In this document: piece by piece, positions 49,110 through 56,223 of the stretch | How positions within the stretch are numbered: the first letter of the stretch is position 1 | Layout of the letters: every line of letters begins with the position of its first letter | IMG/VR virus record: IMGVR_UViG_3300043446_003513 | Location: 1 to 64,000 of that record | Source: a virus | Reading direction: 5' to 3' (one strand) | DNA: 64,000 nucleotides | Position numbers and translations under genes: made by a program | Notes under the pieces: model-generated | What the model was told of the DNA's origin: nothing | What the model saw: only the letters and a program-made list of their open reading frames with translations | The model's database searches: none

Positions 49110-49405
49110 TGTTTAAGCTCCTCAACTACAAAATGTTTAGGTTTAGCGCCAACAATTCTTTTAACCTCTTTGCCGTTTTCAAAAACTATGGTAGTTGGAA
49201 CTGATGTTATTTGATATTTGCTTGATTGAATTGGATTTAAATCAATATCTATTTTTGCAATCCATACGGCATATTCTTTAGAGATTTCATCTAAGATTGG
49301 GGAAAACATTTTACATGGTCTGCACCATTCTGCCCAAAAATCAACAACTAAAACATTGTGCTGTTGTAAATGAGAGTCTAAATTATCATCAGTTGCTAGT
49401 ATCAT
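49100..49405 (-). CDS. Thioredoxin-like protein
   Basis: 101 residues from ATG 49405 (AAGGAGAAAA upstream). VDFWAEWCRPCKMFSPIL has the active site C28-R-P-C31 (usually CGPC), and SVPTTIVFENG has the cis-proline. It may reduce the ribonucleotide reductase, AhpC/AhpD or the endonuclease-like neighbour. Confidence 0.9.
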   Translation of the reverse strand: MILATDDNLDSHLQQHNVLVVDFWAEWCRPCKMFSPILDEISKEYAVWIAKIDIDLNPIQSSKYQITSVPTTIVFENGKEVKRIVGAKPKHFVVEELKQWL

Positions 49406-49871
49406 TTTTCTCCTTATGTGTTGGCCAAAAATAGTTACATGTATCACAACATACATACCCTATGTTTCTGTAGTCTGCAAACTCTGAATAAAACCAATAA
49501 TGATCTGGATCTTTTTCGTAGAGCCTCCCCTTGTGGCTGTAATGTAACTCTTCTAGTTCTAACCACCAAGGCTTGTCTGATTCAACTCCCCAAAAATTAT
49601 CCCAATATACTTTAATAAACTGATCTCTAGTATTATCCTTATACCCTCTTCTAATTACTTCTTTAATAATTGACTCGTTATAAAGTAGTAACCAGTCTTC
49701 GTGGCCATCCCACATTCTTACTGCTGGGTGATTAGACCAAGCCCCTGATTCATATAACCCAGCTAAAGATTTTAATATTTGAAAATTTTCAATTCGCTGT
49801 TTCATCAATCTTTTTGAATCTAAACTTTGTGCAATAAGATCAAAGTCCGACTCTGGTAAAAATGTCTGCAT
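49389..49871 (-). CDS. Pyrimidine-dimer-glycosylase-like (MSMEG_6728 family)
   Basis: 160 residues. MQTFLPESDFDLIAQSLDSK and NHPAVRMWDGHEDWLLLYNE match the MSMEG_6728 family, related to T4 endonuclease V. Such enzymes may cut UV-damaged DNA. A Cys-rich end (CCDTCNYFWPTH) is extra. The UV link would suit a sunlit habitat, but activity is inferred. Confidence 0.75.
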   Translation of the reverse strand: MQTFLPESDFDLIAQSLDSKRLMKQRIENFQILKSLAGLYESGAWSNHPAVRMWDGHEDWLLLYNESIIKEVIRRGYKDNTRDQFIKVYWDNFWGVESDKPWWLELEELHYSHKGRLYEKDPDHYWFYSEFADYRNIGYVCCDTCNYFWPTHKEKNDTSN

Positions 49872-50455
49872 TATTTCCCGCCCTCTCTATTCGCAAACTT
49901 AAACCACGCACTAGCAGTATACCTATTTTTGCCAAAAACTTCAAGCACCTCGTGATAATAGTTTTCATTTCCTGGAAAAGAAATCGTACTATTTGCAATT
50001 GGTTTTATTTTTAAATTATGTTGAGGAAAATGTAGCTCTCCCCCGTCATAATCATCATTTAAATAATAAATAATTGAAAGGTTAAAATCTGACATAATTT
50101 CTTCATCGTAGTGAGCGTTCATGTGTATATTTTTTTTCCATTTATTTATAAACATTGAATTTGATCCTTCGTCTTCTATCCGATGCTCAAACTCAACTCC
50201 ATATTTTTTTTCTATTTGTTCTTTTACGGAAGTAAAAATATTTTGTAAAATATTTTTTATTTCATCTGGAAGATCTTTTTGATATTGCTTATATATATTT
50301 TTTTCTATCTCTAATTCTTCTAAAGTTTTTTCTTTAGTTCCTTGATAATCAAAATCTGCGGTTTCCACAAAATTCAACAACTTAATTCTATCAAACTCAT
50401 TTAAAATATCTGTATGTATCATTATGTTATCGGTGGAACCATCAAATTTAAACAT
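49871..50455 (-). CDS. 2OG-Fe(II) oxygenase
   Basis: 194 residues. H115 and D117 (NAHYDE), H168 (YYHEVLEV) and R178 (KNRYTASAW) are present with NDDYDGGELHFP. The helical first 100 residues are longer than in the copies at 5-10 kb. One-base overlap with the next gene. Confidence 0.87.
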   Translation of the reverse strand: MFKFDGSTDNIMIHTDILNEFDRIKLLNFVETADFDYQGTKEKTLEELEIEKNIYKQYQKDLPDEIKNILQNIFTSVKEQIEKKYGVEFEHRIEDEGSNSMFINKWKKNIHMNAHYDEEIMSDFNLSIIYYLNDDYDGGELHFPQHNLKIKPIANSTISFPGNENYYHEVLEVFGKNRYTASAWFKFANREGGK

Positions 50456-50657
50456 CAGATTTTAACTCTTCCGCTGCAGCATTAAACTTATTCATAAAGT
50501 TTTGAATGATAAATATCGTAGTCTCATTAGCATTATTTGCTAAGGCTTTTGAGGACTCCTCTGTTTTATCTTCCTCTGGAATAGCGTTATACCATTTCTG
50601 GTATAACTCTATCGCAAGGTCTCTTATAATCTCTTCTAAGACTGTTAAATTAGCCAT
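50448..50657 (-). CDS. 69-residue helical protein
   Basis: ATG 50657 overlaps the subtilase stop. TVLEEIIRDLAIELYQKWYN and NETTIFIIQNFMNKFNAAAE. Unknown. Confidence 0.6.
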   Translation of the reverse strand: MANLTVLEEIIRDLAIELYQKWYNAIPEEDKTEESSKALANNANETTIFIIQNFMNKFNAAAEELKSDV

Positions 50658-51582
50658 TAATAGATGCTCCAATGTTTATTAAGCCTGGGAAGGATCCTTG
50701 TCTTCCCCGAACCGTTGTTGATGTACGATAAACTAAATCAAATTGTTCTGTAAATGAAAGTCCTGGCTTAGCACTTTTTATTGCAATCCATTGTGCTGCA
50801 GCAATTTGAGTAGAAGCCGAAGTTCCAGCAGCATTTGCTTTAGCCCCGCCAGGAAGAATTGCAGTCGTATTACCAAGCGCAAACAACATTTTTAAATTTT
50901 TGTCTACATTTGAATACATGGCAATATCATTTTGTTGATCTGTCGCAGACACTGGAATGGCGCCAGCCTCACATGCTGGCCAATCAACTCTATTATAATC
51001 TCTATCATTTCCAGATGAAACAAAGAAAGGTACGTTCATAGAAGAAAGAGTCTTAATATTGTTGTTCACTCTTGCATTAACTGGACAGTAATTCTGTCTA
51101 GACATCAGATTGTGGTGGCTTTGTGCGCTTGCAACTGCTTGAATATTGTATTTGTCTTTATTATCAATAACCCATTTTAACGCATTTTCTACAGATCTTG
51201 GGCCAGCAAGTTGCCTACTGCCAGATTTAGTATTACCAATAATTCTAATAAAAACAATTTTCATATTTGGGTTAGCATTAACAGCAATTGAAGCCATTTG
51301 TGTCCCGTGATTAAAATCTCTAGTTACCATAAAATTAAGAGGGATAACTGAGGCTCCAGGGCCCTCCATGAAAGACGTCCCATTTGGACAGGAATTCCAT
51401 TCGAGGACACAAACCTCTTGGGCTATCCTATCTTGAAAAATAGGGAGTGATGTATCCAATGCTGTGTCGAGAATAGCTAAAGCTGGTTGCGCTACTGCAT
51501 CTTGATTTTTAATCGCTGCATTCGCTGTTGTTGGAATAATTAATAGTAATGATAAAACCGCCAAAATAATTTTTTTATTCAT
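50650..51582 (-). CDS. Secreted subtilisin-like protease
   Basis: 310 residues. Signal peptide KIILAVLSLLLIIPTTANA (cut after about residue 22). The catalytic triad is D39 (AILDTALD), H92 (NHGTQMASIA) and S255 (AGTSASTQIAA), with N192 (SSGND) for the oxyanion hole. It would act outside the membrane, in the cell wall or medium. A secreted protease is rare in a phage; it may process virion or host surface proteins. Leaderless-type promoter. Confidence 0.87.
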   Translation of the reverse strand: MNKKIILAVLSLLLIIPTTANAAIKNQDAVAQPALAILDTALDTSLPIFQDRIAQEVCVLEWNSCPNGTSFMEGPGASVIPLNFMVTRDFNHGTQMASIAVNANPNMKIVFIRIIGNTKSGSRQLAGPRSVENALKWVIDNKDKYNIQAVASAQSHHNLMSRQNYCPVNARVNNNIKTLSSMNVPFFVSSGNDRDYNRVDWPACEAGAIPVSATDQQNDIAMYSNVDKNLKMLFALGNTTAILPGGAKANAAGTSASTQIAAAQWIAIKSAKPGLSFTEQFDLVYRTSTTVRGRQGSFPGLINIGASING

Positions 51583-51588
51583 GATGTT

Positions 51589-51617
51589 ATTCTACTAAAT
51601 TAGGGTTAGTCTGTCAA
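51589..51617 (-). promoter_or_regulatory. Leaderless-type promoter of the subtilase
   Basis: TTGACA, 17 bases, TAGAAT, six bases, ATG 51582. It overlaps the end of the upstream 56-residue gene. Confidence 0.78.
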
Positions 51618-51784
51618 TCGTTTTTTGGAAAATTATCTAGATACCACTTATCTGCATCTAATGTAGGATAAGTAGATTTATTTAGCTGAATTAAGTAATT
51701 GACTAACTGGGTCAATTCATGCATTTCATATTGCATTCTAACGAAATCAAGTTCTAACAACCTAAGTCTTTCAGACTTTCTCAT
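51614..51784 (-). CDS. 56-residue hypothetical protein
   Basis: RKSERLRLLELDFVRMQYEM is a coiled coil. ATGA overlap with 51781-52110. Unknown. Confidence 0.62.
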   Translation of the reverse strand: MRKSERLRLLELDFVRMQYEMHELTQLVNYLIQLNKSTYPTLDADKWYLDNFPKND

Positions 51785-52110
51785 TCTGATTCCTCTCGAT
51801 CTACTGGAGTAGGCGCTGTTGCCAAACTACCACAATTTGCACATTCCATATCCAAAAAATAAGTAGATATTTGATAATCTTCGAATGAAGCTTTTAGGTT
51901 CCAAATGCTACACCCACATATACAAATGTGTGTTGGGGTTCCTCTTAAATCTACTGCATTTTCATAAGTTGGGGGATCATAAAAATCTTGTGGCTCTTCT
52001 AATCTATCTACATAGTAGAGCCCAACTTTATATCTAGAAAACAAGGCTTTTAAAACATCGAACAAAACAAACATTAATGCGAAAACCCCTAGCCCTTTTA
52101 AGATCTTCAT
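51781..52110 (-). CDS. 109-residue membrane-anchored zinc protein
   Basis: One N-terminal membrane helix (LGVFALMFVLFDVLKALF), then CICGC and CANC, a zinc site facing one side. Leaderless-type start. Confidence 0.65.
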   Translation of the reverse strand: MKILKGLGVFALMFVLFDVLKALFSRYKVGLYYVDRLEEPQDFYDPPTYENAVDLRGTPTHICICGCSIWNLKASFEDYQISTYFLDMECANCGSLATAPTPVDREESE

Positions 52111-52116
52111 AAGTAC

Positions 52117-52145
52117 ATTATACTCTATACTTGAATATATGTAAA
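52117..52145 (-). promoter_or_regulatory. Leaderless-type promoter
   Basis: TTTACA, 17 bases, TATAAT, six bases, ATG 52110. It lies within the end of the proteasome-like gene. Confidence 0.75.
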
Positions 52146-52682
52146 TGGTGAAGAAACGCTCATTGAAAATTCTGAAGCTGCCTCAAGAGCCAGTTTTAAT
52201 CTTGTCTTGGGATTCTTTATGTTTTTAGTAGCAAACAAAGCTCCTAGAGCAAAAGCTCCGCCGCTTCCCTCTGCCATGTAGTTAAAGTTATTTTCTGCAA
52301 CATGGAAATCCTCATCAATTGTAAAAAGTCTTCCTTCTACTCCAACTAAAAATATTCCGCCAACATCGCCATCTTCGTTAGGCCCAAAATTTCCGTAACC
52401 ATTTTCCTTAAAAGCCTCTTTGACAGAGTCAATAAATTTAGTTCTCATGAACTTATCTAATCCATTATTAGTTTTTGTAGGAGTATATTTTGGTGGGAGC
52501 CAATTATATTGTAAAATTTGTCCCATTCTGAAACTATCAGTAAATGCGATTCCGTATTGTCCAACCTTAAATACTTTTGGATCTTTTCTGACTAAAATCC
52601 ATCCGCTTTTTTCATCTGAAGCGGCATGATCGGCAGCCATATGGACTACCCCATTTTGAGCTATGGCTACAACACAAGTCAT
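52125..52682 (-). CDS. HslV/proteasome-beta-like hydrolase
   Basis: 185 residues. MTCVVAIAQNGVVHMAADHA is the N-terminal nucleophile fold: removal of Met1 would free Thr2 as nucleophile, Asp18 matches D17 of the proteasome, and Lys33/36 are near the K33 place. GSGGAFALGALFA is the glycine line of these hydrolases. No propeptide. TATACT lies 7 bases before the ATG. It may cleave host or phage proteins, or act on another amide. Confidence 0.78.
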   Translation of the reverse strand: MTCVVAIAQNGVVHMAADHAASDEKSGWILVRKDPKVFKVGQYGIAFTDSFRMGQILQYNWLPPKYTPTKTNNGLDKFMRTKFIDSVKEAFKENGYGNFGPNEDGDVGGIFLVGVEGRLFTIDEDFHVAENNFNYMAEGSGGAFALGALFATKNIKNPKTRLKLALEAASEFSMSVSSPFTYIQV

Positions 52683-52715
52683 ACCATACAGTATACTAAA
52701 TATAAATTCGAAGTG

Positions 52716-53018
52716 CTAGTACTCAATTGTTTGATTAATTAAAGATAATTTAACCAAGGTTTCTTCTAGCTCAGCTTTTACGGAAATTAATTCTTGAATA
52801 GTAGTATAATATTTATTTTTCCACTCATCTAAATCTTTTTCTAATTTATATAATTTAATTTGAAGATCTTTTAATTCAAGTTTTAATTCGTCTTGTTCTT
52901 TTTCTGCCTTACGAACTTTTTCTCTTTTTTGCTCCTGATAATAGGACAACAAAGATACACCAAATCCGCTTAAAACGGCGGAAATTAGCGTTAATGCTAT
53001 TACGGAACTATTATTCAT
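52716..53018 (-). CDS. 100-residue membrane/coiled-coil protein
   Basis: Membrane helix (VIALTLISAVLSGFGVSLLS) then a heptad coiled coil (DELKLELKDLQIKLYKLEKD). Spanin-like outline but of unknown role. TATAAT lies 9 bases before the ATG. Confidence 0.65.
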   Translation of the reverse strand: MNNSSVIALTLISAVLSGFGVSLLSYYQEQKREKVRKAEKEQDELKLELKDLQIKLYKLEKDLDEWKNKYYTTIQELISVKAELEETLVKLSLINQTIEY

Positions 53019-53052
53019 TATATGAATATTATACCGTAATTTATTTAATTAA

Positions 53053-53289
53053 TTAAATTAATAGCTCTGAAGCGGAAATTTCTTCGCCAATATATCTCTT
53101 TTTTAATACAAAATCCTTAACAGAATCCGCACCGTTTTGCCTTCCAGCAATGATTACAGCCCACCTTGGTTCAAATTTAGATTCAATGCAGGTTTCACAC
53201 ATTAATAGATTAATAGAAAGCAAGGAAGACTTTTTTACATTTAACTTATTCTTAGTCTTATTACATGAATAACACAATATTTTTTCCAC
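53053..53289 (-). CDS. Zinc-finger actinophage protein
   Basis: 78 residues from GTG. CYSCNKTKNKL and MCETCIESKFEPRW form a four-Cys site; RWAVIIAGRQNG follows, a line I recall in actinophage proteins. Overlaps the gene upstream. Confidence 0.72.
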   Translation of the reverse strand: MEKILCYSCNKTKNKLNVKKSSLLSINLLMCETCIESKFEPRWAVIIAGRQNGADSVKDFVLKKRYIGEEISASELLI

Positions 53290-53738
53290 TATTCTGTTAC
53301 CTCTCTGCTACATTCCGTAGCAATAAAAAATCTTACTGGATCAAATCTCCAATTATCCATAGAAAAAATTTTAGCAATTTCCTTTATTAGTTTTGCGTAA
53401 GAGTCTTCTTCAAGTTGCCCTTTAATGCTTAAAAGAATTTTTGCTATTTTATAATACTGTTCTCTAACAAAAACACATTCACCTGCTGGAGGCCTCTTTA
53501 ATATTTTTGTAAAAACATTACCGTTTGGCTCGTAGAGTGAAACAGTTAAATATTCTTTTGCAAATCCCCAATCAGTGTATGAATTATAACCATTTACTGC
53601 GTCTAAACAATTATTAAATATATAGACAGATCTTTCTGGAGTTTCGCCATCTCTAGCAATTGTTAACATATAATTGTTTTCTGGATTTTCTTTATATTTT
53701 TTAATTGTTTCAACCTGTGTATTAACAAAATACTCCAC
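53289..53738 (-). CDS. Phage protein with FDP-RF end motif
   Basis: 149 residues from GTG. The C-terminus (AKLIKEIAKIFSMDNWRFDP then VRFFIATE) is the same motif as in 33640-33807; here an N-terminal domain of 90 residues is added. Function unknown. Confidence 0.7.
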   Translation of the reverse strand: MEYFVNTQVETIKKYKENPENNYMLTIARDGETPERSVYIFNNCLDAVNGYNSYTDWGFAKEYLTVSLYEPNGNVFTKILKRPPAGECVFVREQYYKIAKILLSIKGQLEEDSYAKLIKEIAKIFSMDNWRFDPVRFFIATECSREVTE

Positions 53739-53938
53739 TATTCGGATTCCTCTACATGTTCAAATACAATTTCGTCAACTATTGTAAAATCTTGGTTGTC
53801 CAAAAGCTCTTCCTTTTCTACTCCATCTTTAATATATTTTACCACAGATCCATAAACTCCGAGCGTTTCAACTGTTCCGTAACATTGTTCTTCATGAATT
53901 ACAACAACTGCTATCCTGTCATAATACTCTTTGCTCAT
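53738..53938 (-). CDS. 66-residue beta protein
   Basis: YDRIAVVVIHEEQCYGTVET and VVKYIKDGVEKEELLDNQDF look like an SH3-like barrel. Overlaps its neighbours. Unknown. Confidence 0.62.
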   Translation of the reverse strand: MSKEYYDRIAVVVIHEEQCYGTVETLGVYGSVVKYIKDGVEKEELLDNQDFTIVDEIVFEHVEESE

Positions 53939-54222
53939 TTTGCACCTTCCAGTTCACATCTTACGCCGTAAGACTCTATAGTATTTTTTATCATCTCAAT
54001 ATATTCAATTACTTTTACTCTATGTGATCCATCATATTTTGCAAAATTGCTTTCGTATAATCTTATAGCTAAAAATTCTGGATATTTAACTATATCCATT
54101 TTTAAATCTGGCACAGGACACCTTAATTCTCTTACTCTTTTAGCCATTTCTTTTGTATAAAAAACTGGCTTGTTTGGCTCACCAGTCCATTGGTTTATGC
54201 CATATTTAAAATGATTATCCAT
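53935..54222 (-). CDS. 95-residue protein
   Basis: FKYGINQWTGEPNKPVFYTK and FLAIRLYESNFAKYDGSHRV. ATGA-type overlaps. I recall similar proteins in actinophages but no function. Confidence 0.65.
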   Translation of the reverse strand: MDNHFKYGINQWTGEPNKPVFYTKEMAKRVRELRCPVPDLKMDIVKYPEFLAIRLYESNFAKYDGSHRVKVIEYIEMIKNTIESYGVRCELEGAK

Positions 54223-54523
54223 TTTTCTTTCTTATTCTTTTCCATATATCTGGTGTTTTGTGAAGATTCTTAGTTTTATCTACAGATCCAGAGTTTAAAT
54301 AAACTCCACCCCACACCCCATATTCATTATTTTCTATACCAGACTGATAGCAAAGTTTAGAAACTGGGCATCCTAAGCATGCCTCATCTACATTTCTAGC
54401 TATATTTTGATCAATTTCATATTTATCAAAAAATAGATTTGTATCCATTCCCTTACATACTGCTATGTCATACCAATTAAAATCTTCTTTATCTATACCT
54501 AAACTATCTAAAATGTTTGACAT
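54215..54523 (-). CDS. WhiB-family transcription factor
   Basis: 102 residues. Four Cys (C23, C49, C52, C58) that bind an iron-sulfur cluster, followed by GVWGG (69-73), the WhiB hallmark, and a basic tail. WhiB proteins bind the host primary sigma factor and occur only in actinobacteria and their phages. It is the best host marker here. Confidence 0.92.
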   Translation of the reverse strand: MSNILDSLGIDKEDFNWYDIAVCKGMDTNLFFDKYEIDQNIARNVDEACLGCPVSKLCYQSGIENNEYGVWGGVYLNSGSVDKTKNLHKTPDIWKRIRKKNG

Positions 54524-54737
54524 ACTTTAATGGCAACTTCCATATCCCAGTTTCATCAACAGAAATTTTTTCTGCTGTTCCCCATGCACTTTCTCTAAAC
54601 ATTCCGTTAATACTGGTAAAACCATTTGGATTTTTCTTCCAAATTATTAAATCATAATTATTCCAAAAACTGTGTTGGTTATTAGACTTAGATTTGTCTA
54701 TAAAAACCTCTACACCCTTTAGTGTAAGATGAAGCAA
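54504..54737 (-). CDS. 77-residue hypothetical protein
   Basis: TTG start with GGAGAAAA. WNNYDLIIWKKNPNGFTSIN and AWGTAEKISVDETGIWKLP form a beta domain. Overlaps WhiB by 20 bases. Unknown. Confidence 0.6.
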   Translation of the reverse strand: MLHLTLKGVEVFIDKSKSNNQHSFWNNYDLIIWKKNPNGFTSINGMFRESAWGTAEKISVDETGIWKLPLKYVKHFR

Positions 54738-54759
54738 TTTTTTCTCCGAACTTTATAGC

Positions 54760-54830
54760 TGGCCCACCTGGACTCGAACCAGGAACCTATGAGTTAACAG
54801 CTCACCGCTCTGCCTATTGAGCTATGGGCC
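54760..54830 (-). tRNA. tRNA-Asn (GTT)
   Basis: 71 bases on the minus strand; acceptor GGCCCAT/GTGGGCC, anticodon loop CTGTTAA, T-loop GTTCGAGTC. No CCA encoded. Confidence 0.93.
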
Positions 54831-54876
54831 ATTACAACTCAATAAGTATAATTATACATTATTAAACAGGTTGATG

Positions 54877-55563
54877 TCAACGAAGCTTAAATTTTCTTTT
54901 TGCAAAAGAAACTGGGTCTAATTTGCCAGTCCATAAAGTTTTTTCTACCTTTTCTACTGGAACACAATTAGGAACCATTCTTCCGCCTTTTTCTTTCATG
55001 CCAACCTGCTTGTATCCAGTCCAACATTTTTGCATTTCGTTGTCCCATTTATCTTCATCTTCATTATCTGATTTATAAATTTCATTTTTATTTTCTGACT
55101 CAAGGTCGGTCTGACCATCCATTTTTTCAAAATCTTGATCGTCTTCTATTTCAATTACTGTATCTATTGGATTCATAATGTCATCTAATAAATCTGCTAA
55201 CTCTAGTGCTAAACTGTCTTCGTTTACAAAAGATTTTTTCATGTTCTTTTCTCTTTCAACAATTTTTCTAGACCAAGAAAATCCAGCATCTCCACCCCAA
55301 GCATCCCACATAATTCTTCCATTAGACGGATTTGATGTGTTGTAGAAATCTTTTCCCTTTTTGTCTACTTCATGTCTTGAAAAGAAAGAATACATGCGCT
55401 TAACTGTAGAAAGACTTAATGTTTCTCCACGAGCTAACTGTCCAGCTCTTGTCCAACCAACTGCAGTTCCAGCTCCCTTTGCCTTACCTTCTTCTTTCCA
55501 TCTAATTGCTCTTTTTGCCGCTGACTTCATTCCAGAAGTAGGCTTGTATCCTTCTTTTGCCAT
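54877..55563 (-). CDS. Conserved phage protein of the SAAKRA-W family
   Basis: 228 residues. TSGMKSAAKRAIRWKEEGKA, KGAGTAVGWTRAGQLARGET, TVKRMYSFFSRHEVDKKGKD and MWDAWGGDAGFSWSRKIV are strongly conserved lines known from head-gene or terminase neighbourhoods of many phages. Acidic middle; the end has CWTGYKQVGMKEKGGRMVP. Function unknown. Confidence 0.8.
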   Translation of the reverse strand: MAKEGYKPTSGMKSAAKRAIRWKEEGKAKGAGTAVGWTRAGQLARGETLSLSTVKRMYSFFSRHEVDKKGKDFYNTSNPSNGRIMWDAWGGDAGFSWSRKIVEREKNMKKSFVNEDSLALELADLLDDIMNPIDTVIEIEDDQDFEKMDGQTDLESENKNEIYKSDNEDEDKWDNEMQKCWTGYKQVGMKEKGGRMVPNCVPVEKVEKTLWTGKLDPVSFAKRKFKLR

Positions 55564-55706
55564 TATTTCTCCTTAATACTATTAATTTTAATGCTCTTAA
55601 TTTCATCGTCTACGCTAAAAATATCACTAACATACTCTGAAGCATCATCTTCATTGAACGCCTGAATTTCTATTTCTACGTCTAGCTTAATTTTATAGGT
55701 GTTCAC
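55563..55706 (-). CDS. 47-residue protein, leaderless GTG start
   Basis: NTYKIKLDVEIEIQAFNEDD. GTG lies six bases after TATAAT (minus strand, 55713-55718). TAATG overlap with the next gene. Small beta-alpha protein of unknown role. Confidence 0.6.
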   Translation of the reverse strand: MNTYKIKLDVEIEIQAFNEDDASEYVSDIFSVDDEIKSIKINSIKEK

Positions 55707-55721
55707 TAAATAATTATAGCA

Positions 55722-55753
55722 TAAAATAAGGCGACGCCAGAAGCGTCGCCTTA
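55722..55753 (-). terminator. Rho-independent terminator
   Basis: AAGGCGACG and CGTCGCCTT (55728-55752), then ATTTTAT. Its tail runs into the promoter of the next gene. Confidence 0.85.
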
Positions 55754-55763
55754 AATATAGGTT

Positions 55764-56009
55764 TTATTTCTTTACCCCTTTTTTGTCAACGGCATTAAAA
55801 GCTTCATTAATTTCTTCTAATGAAAGCTTACCGTCGTCAAGGAACGAACGTGCTAATTTTTCTACAACGGTAGCAACTCCAAGACCGCCAGCAAGCATTA
55901 CTGCCTTCATTGTATCAATTCCAACAACGGCCCCAGCTCCAATTACGGATAGTCCAGATGCTGCAAAAACTGCTACGATACGCATTATTACATTAACCAT
56001 GCCTTGCAT
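55764..56009 (-). CDS. Small membrane protein, holin candidate
   Basis: 81 residues. Two hydrophobic segments (IVAVFAASGLSVIGAGAVVG; AVMLAGGLGVATVV) and an EF-hand-like end (LDDGKLSLEEI). Mirror layout of 22325-22567. It follows 56011-56223 and the PA14 protein. Confidence 0.62.
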   Translation of the reverse strand: MQGMVNVIMRIVAVFAASGLSVIGAGAVVGIDTMKAVMLAGGLGVATVVEKLARSFLDDGKLSLEEINEAFNAVDKKGVKK

Positions 56010-56010
56010 T

Positions 56011-56223
56011 TTAGTCCTCCTTTTTATTTCTTATTCTTAAAGTAACAATCCAAACAATTGTTGACCAAACAATTGCCCATCCAACTATTGTTCTGGCTGC
56101 TCCAGTAAGTGTTAGCCATGCGATAAAGAATCCAAGTAGTGTGAATGTTTGATTCATTATTTCAATAAATGAATCCCTTATCCATGCAAAAAATCCTTTT
56201 ATCATTTTAATTACTAGTTTCAT
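56011..56223 (-). CDS. Small membrane protein, holin candidate
   Basis: 70 residues. Amphipathic start and two membrane segments (FTLLGFFIAWLTLTGAA; IVGWAIVWSTIVWIVTL), then a basic end. Size and topology fit a class II holin. Overlaps the PA14 gene by one base. Confidence 0.62.
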   Translation of the reverse strand: MKLVIKMIKGFFAWIRDSFIEIMNQTFTLLGFFIAWLTLTGAARTIVGWAIVWSTIVWIVTLRIRNKKED

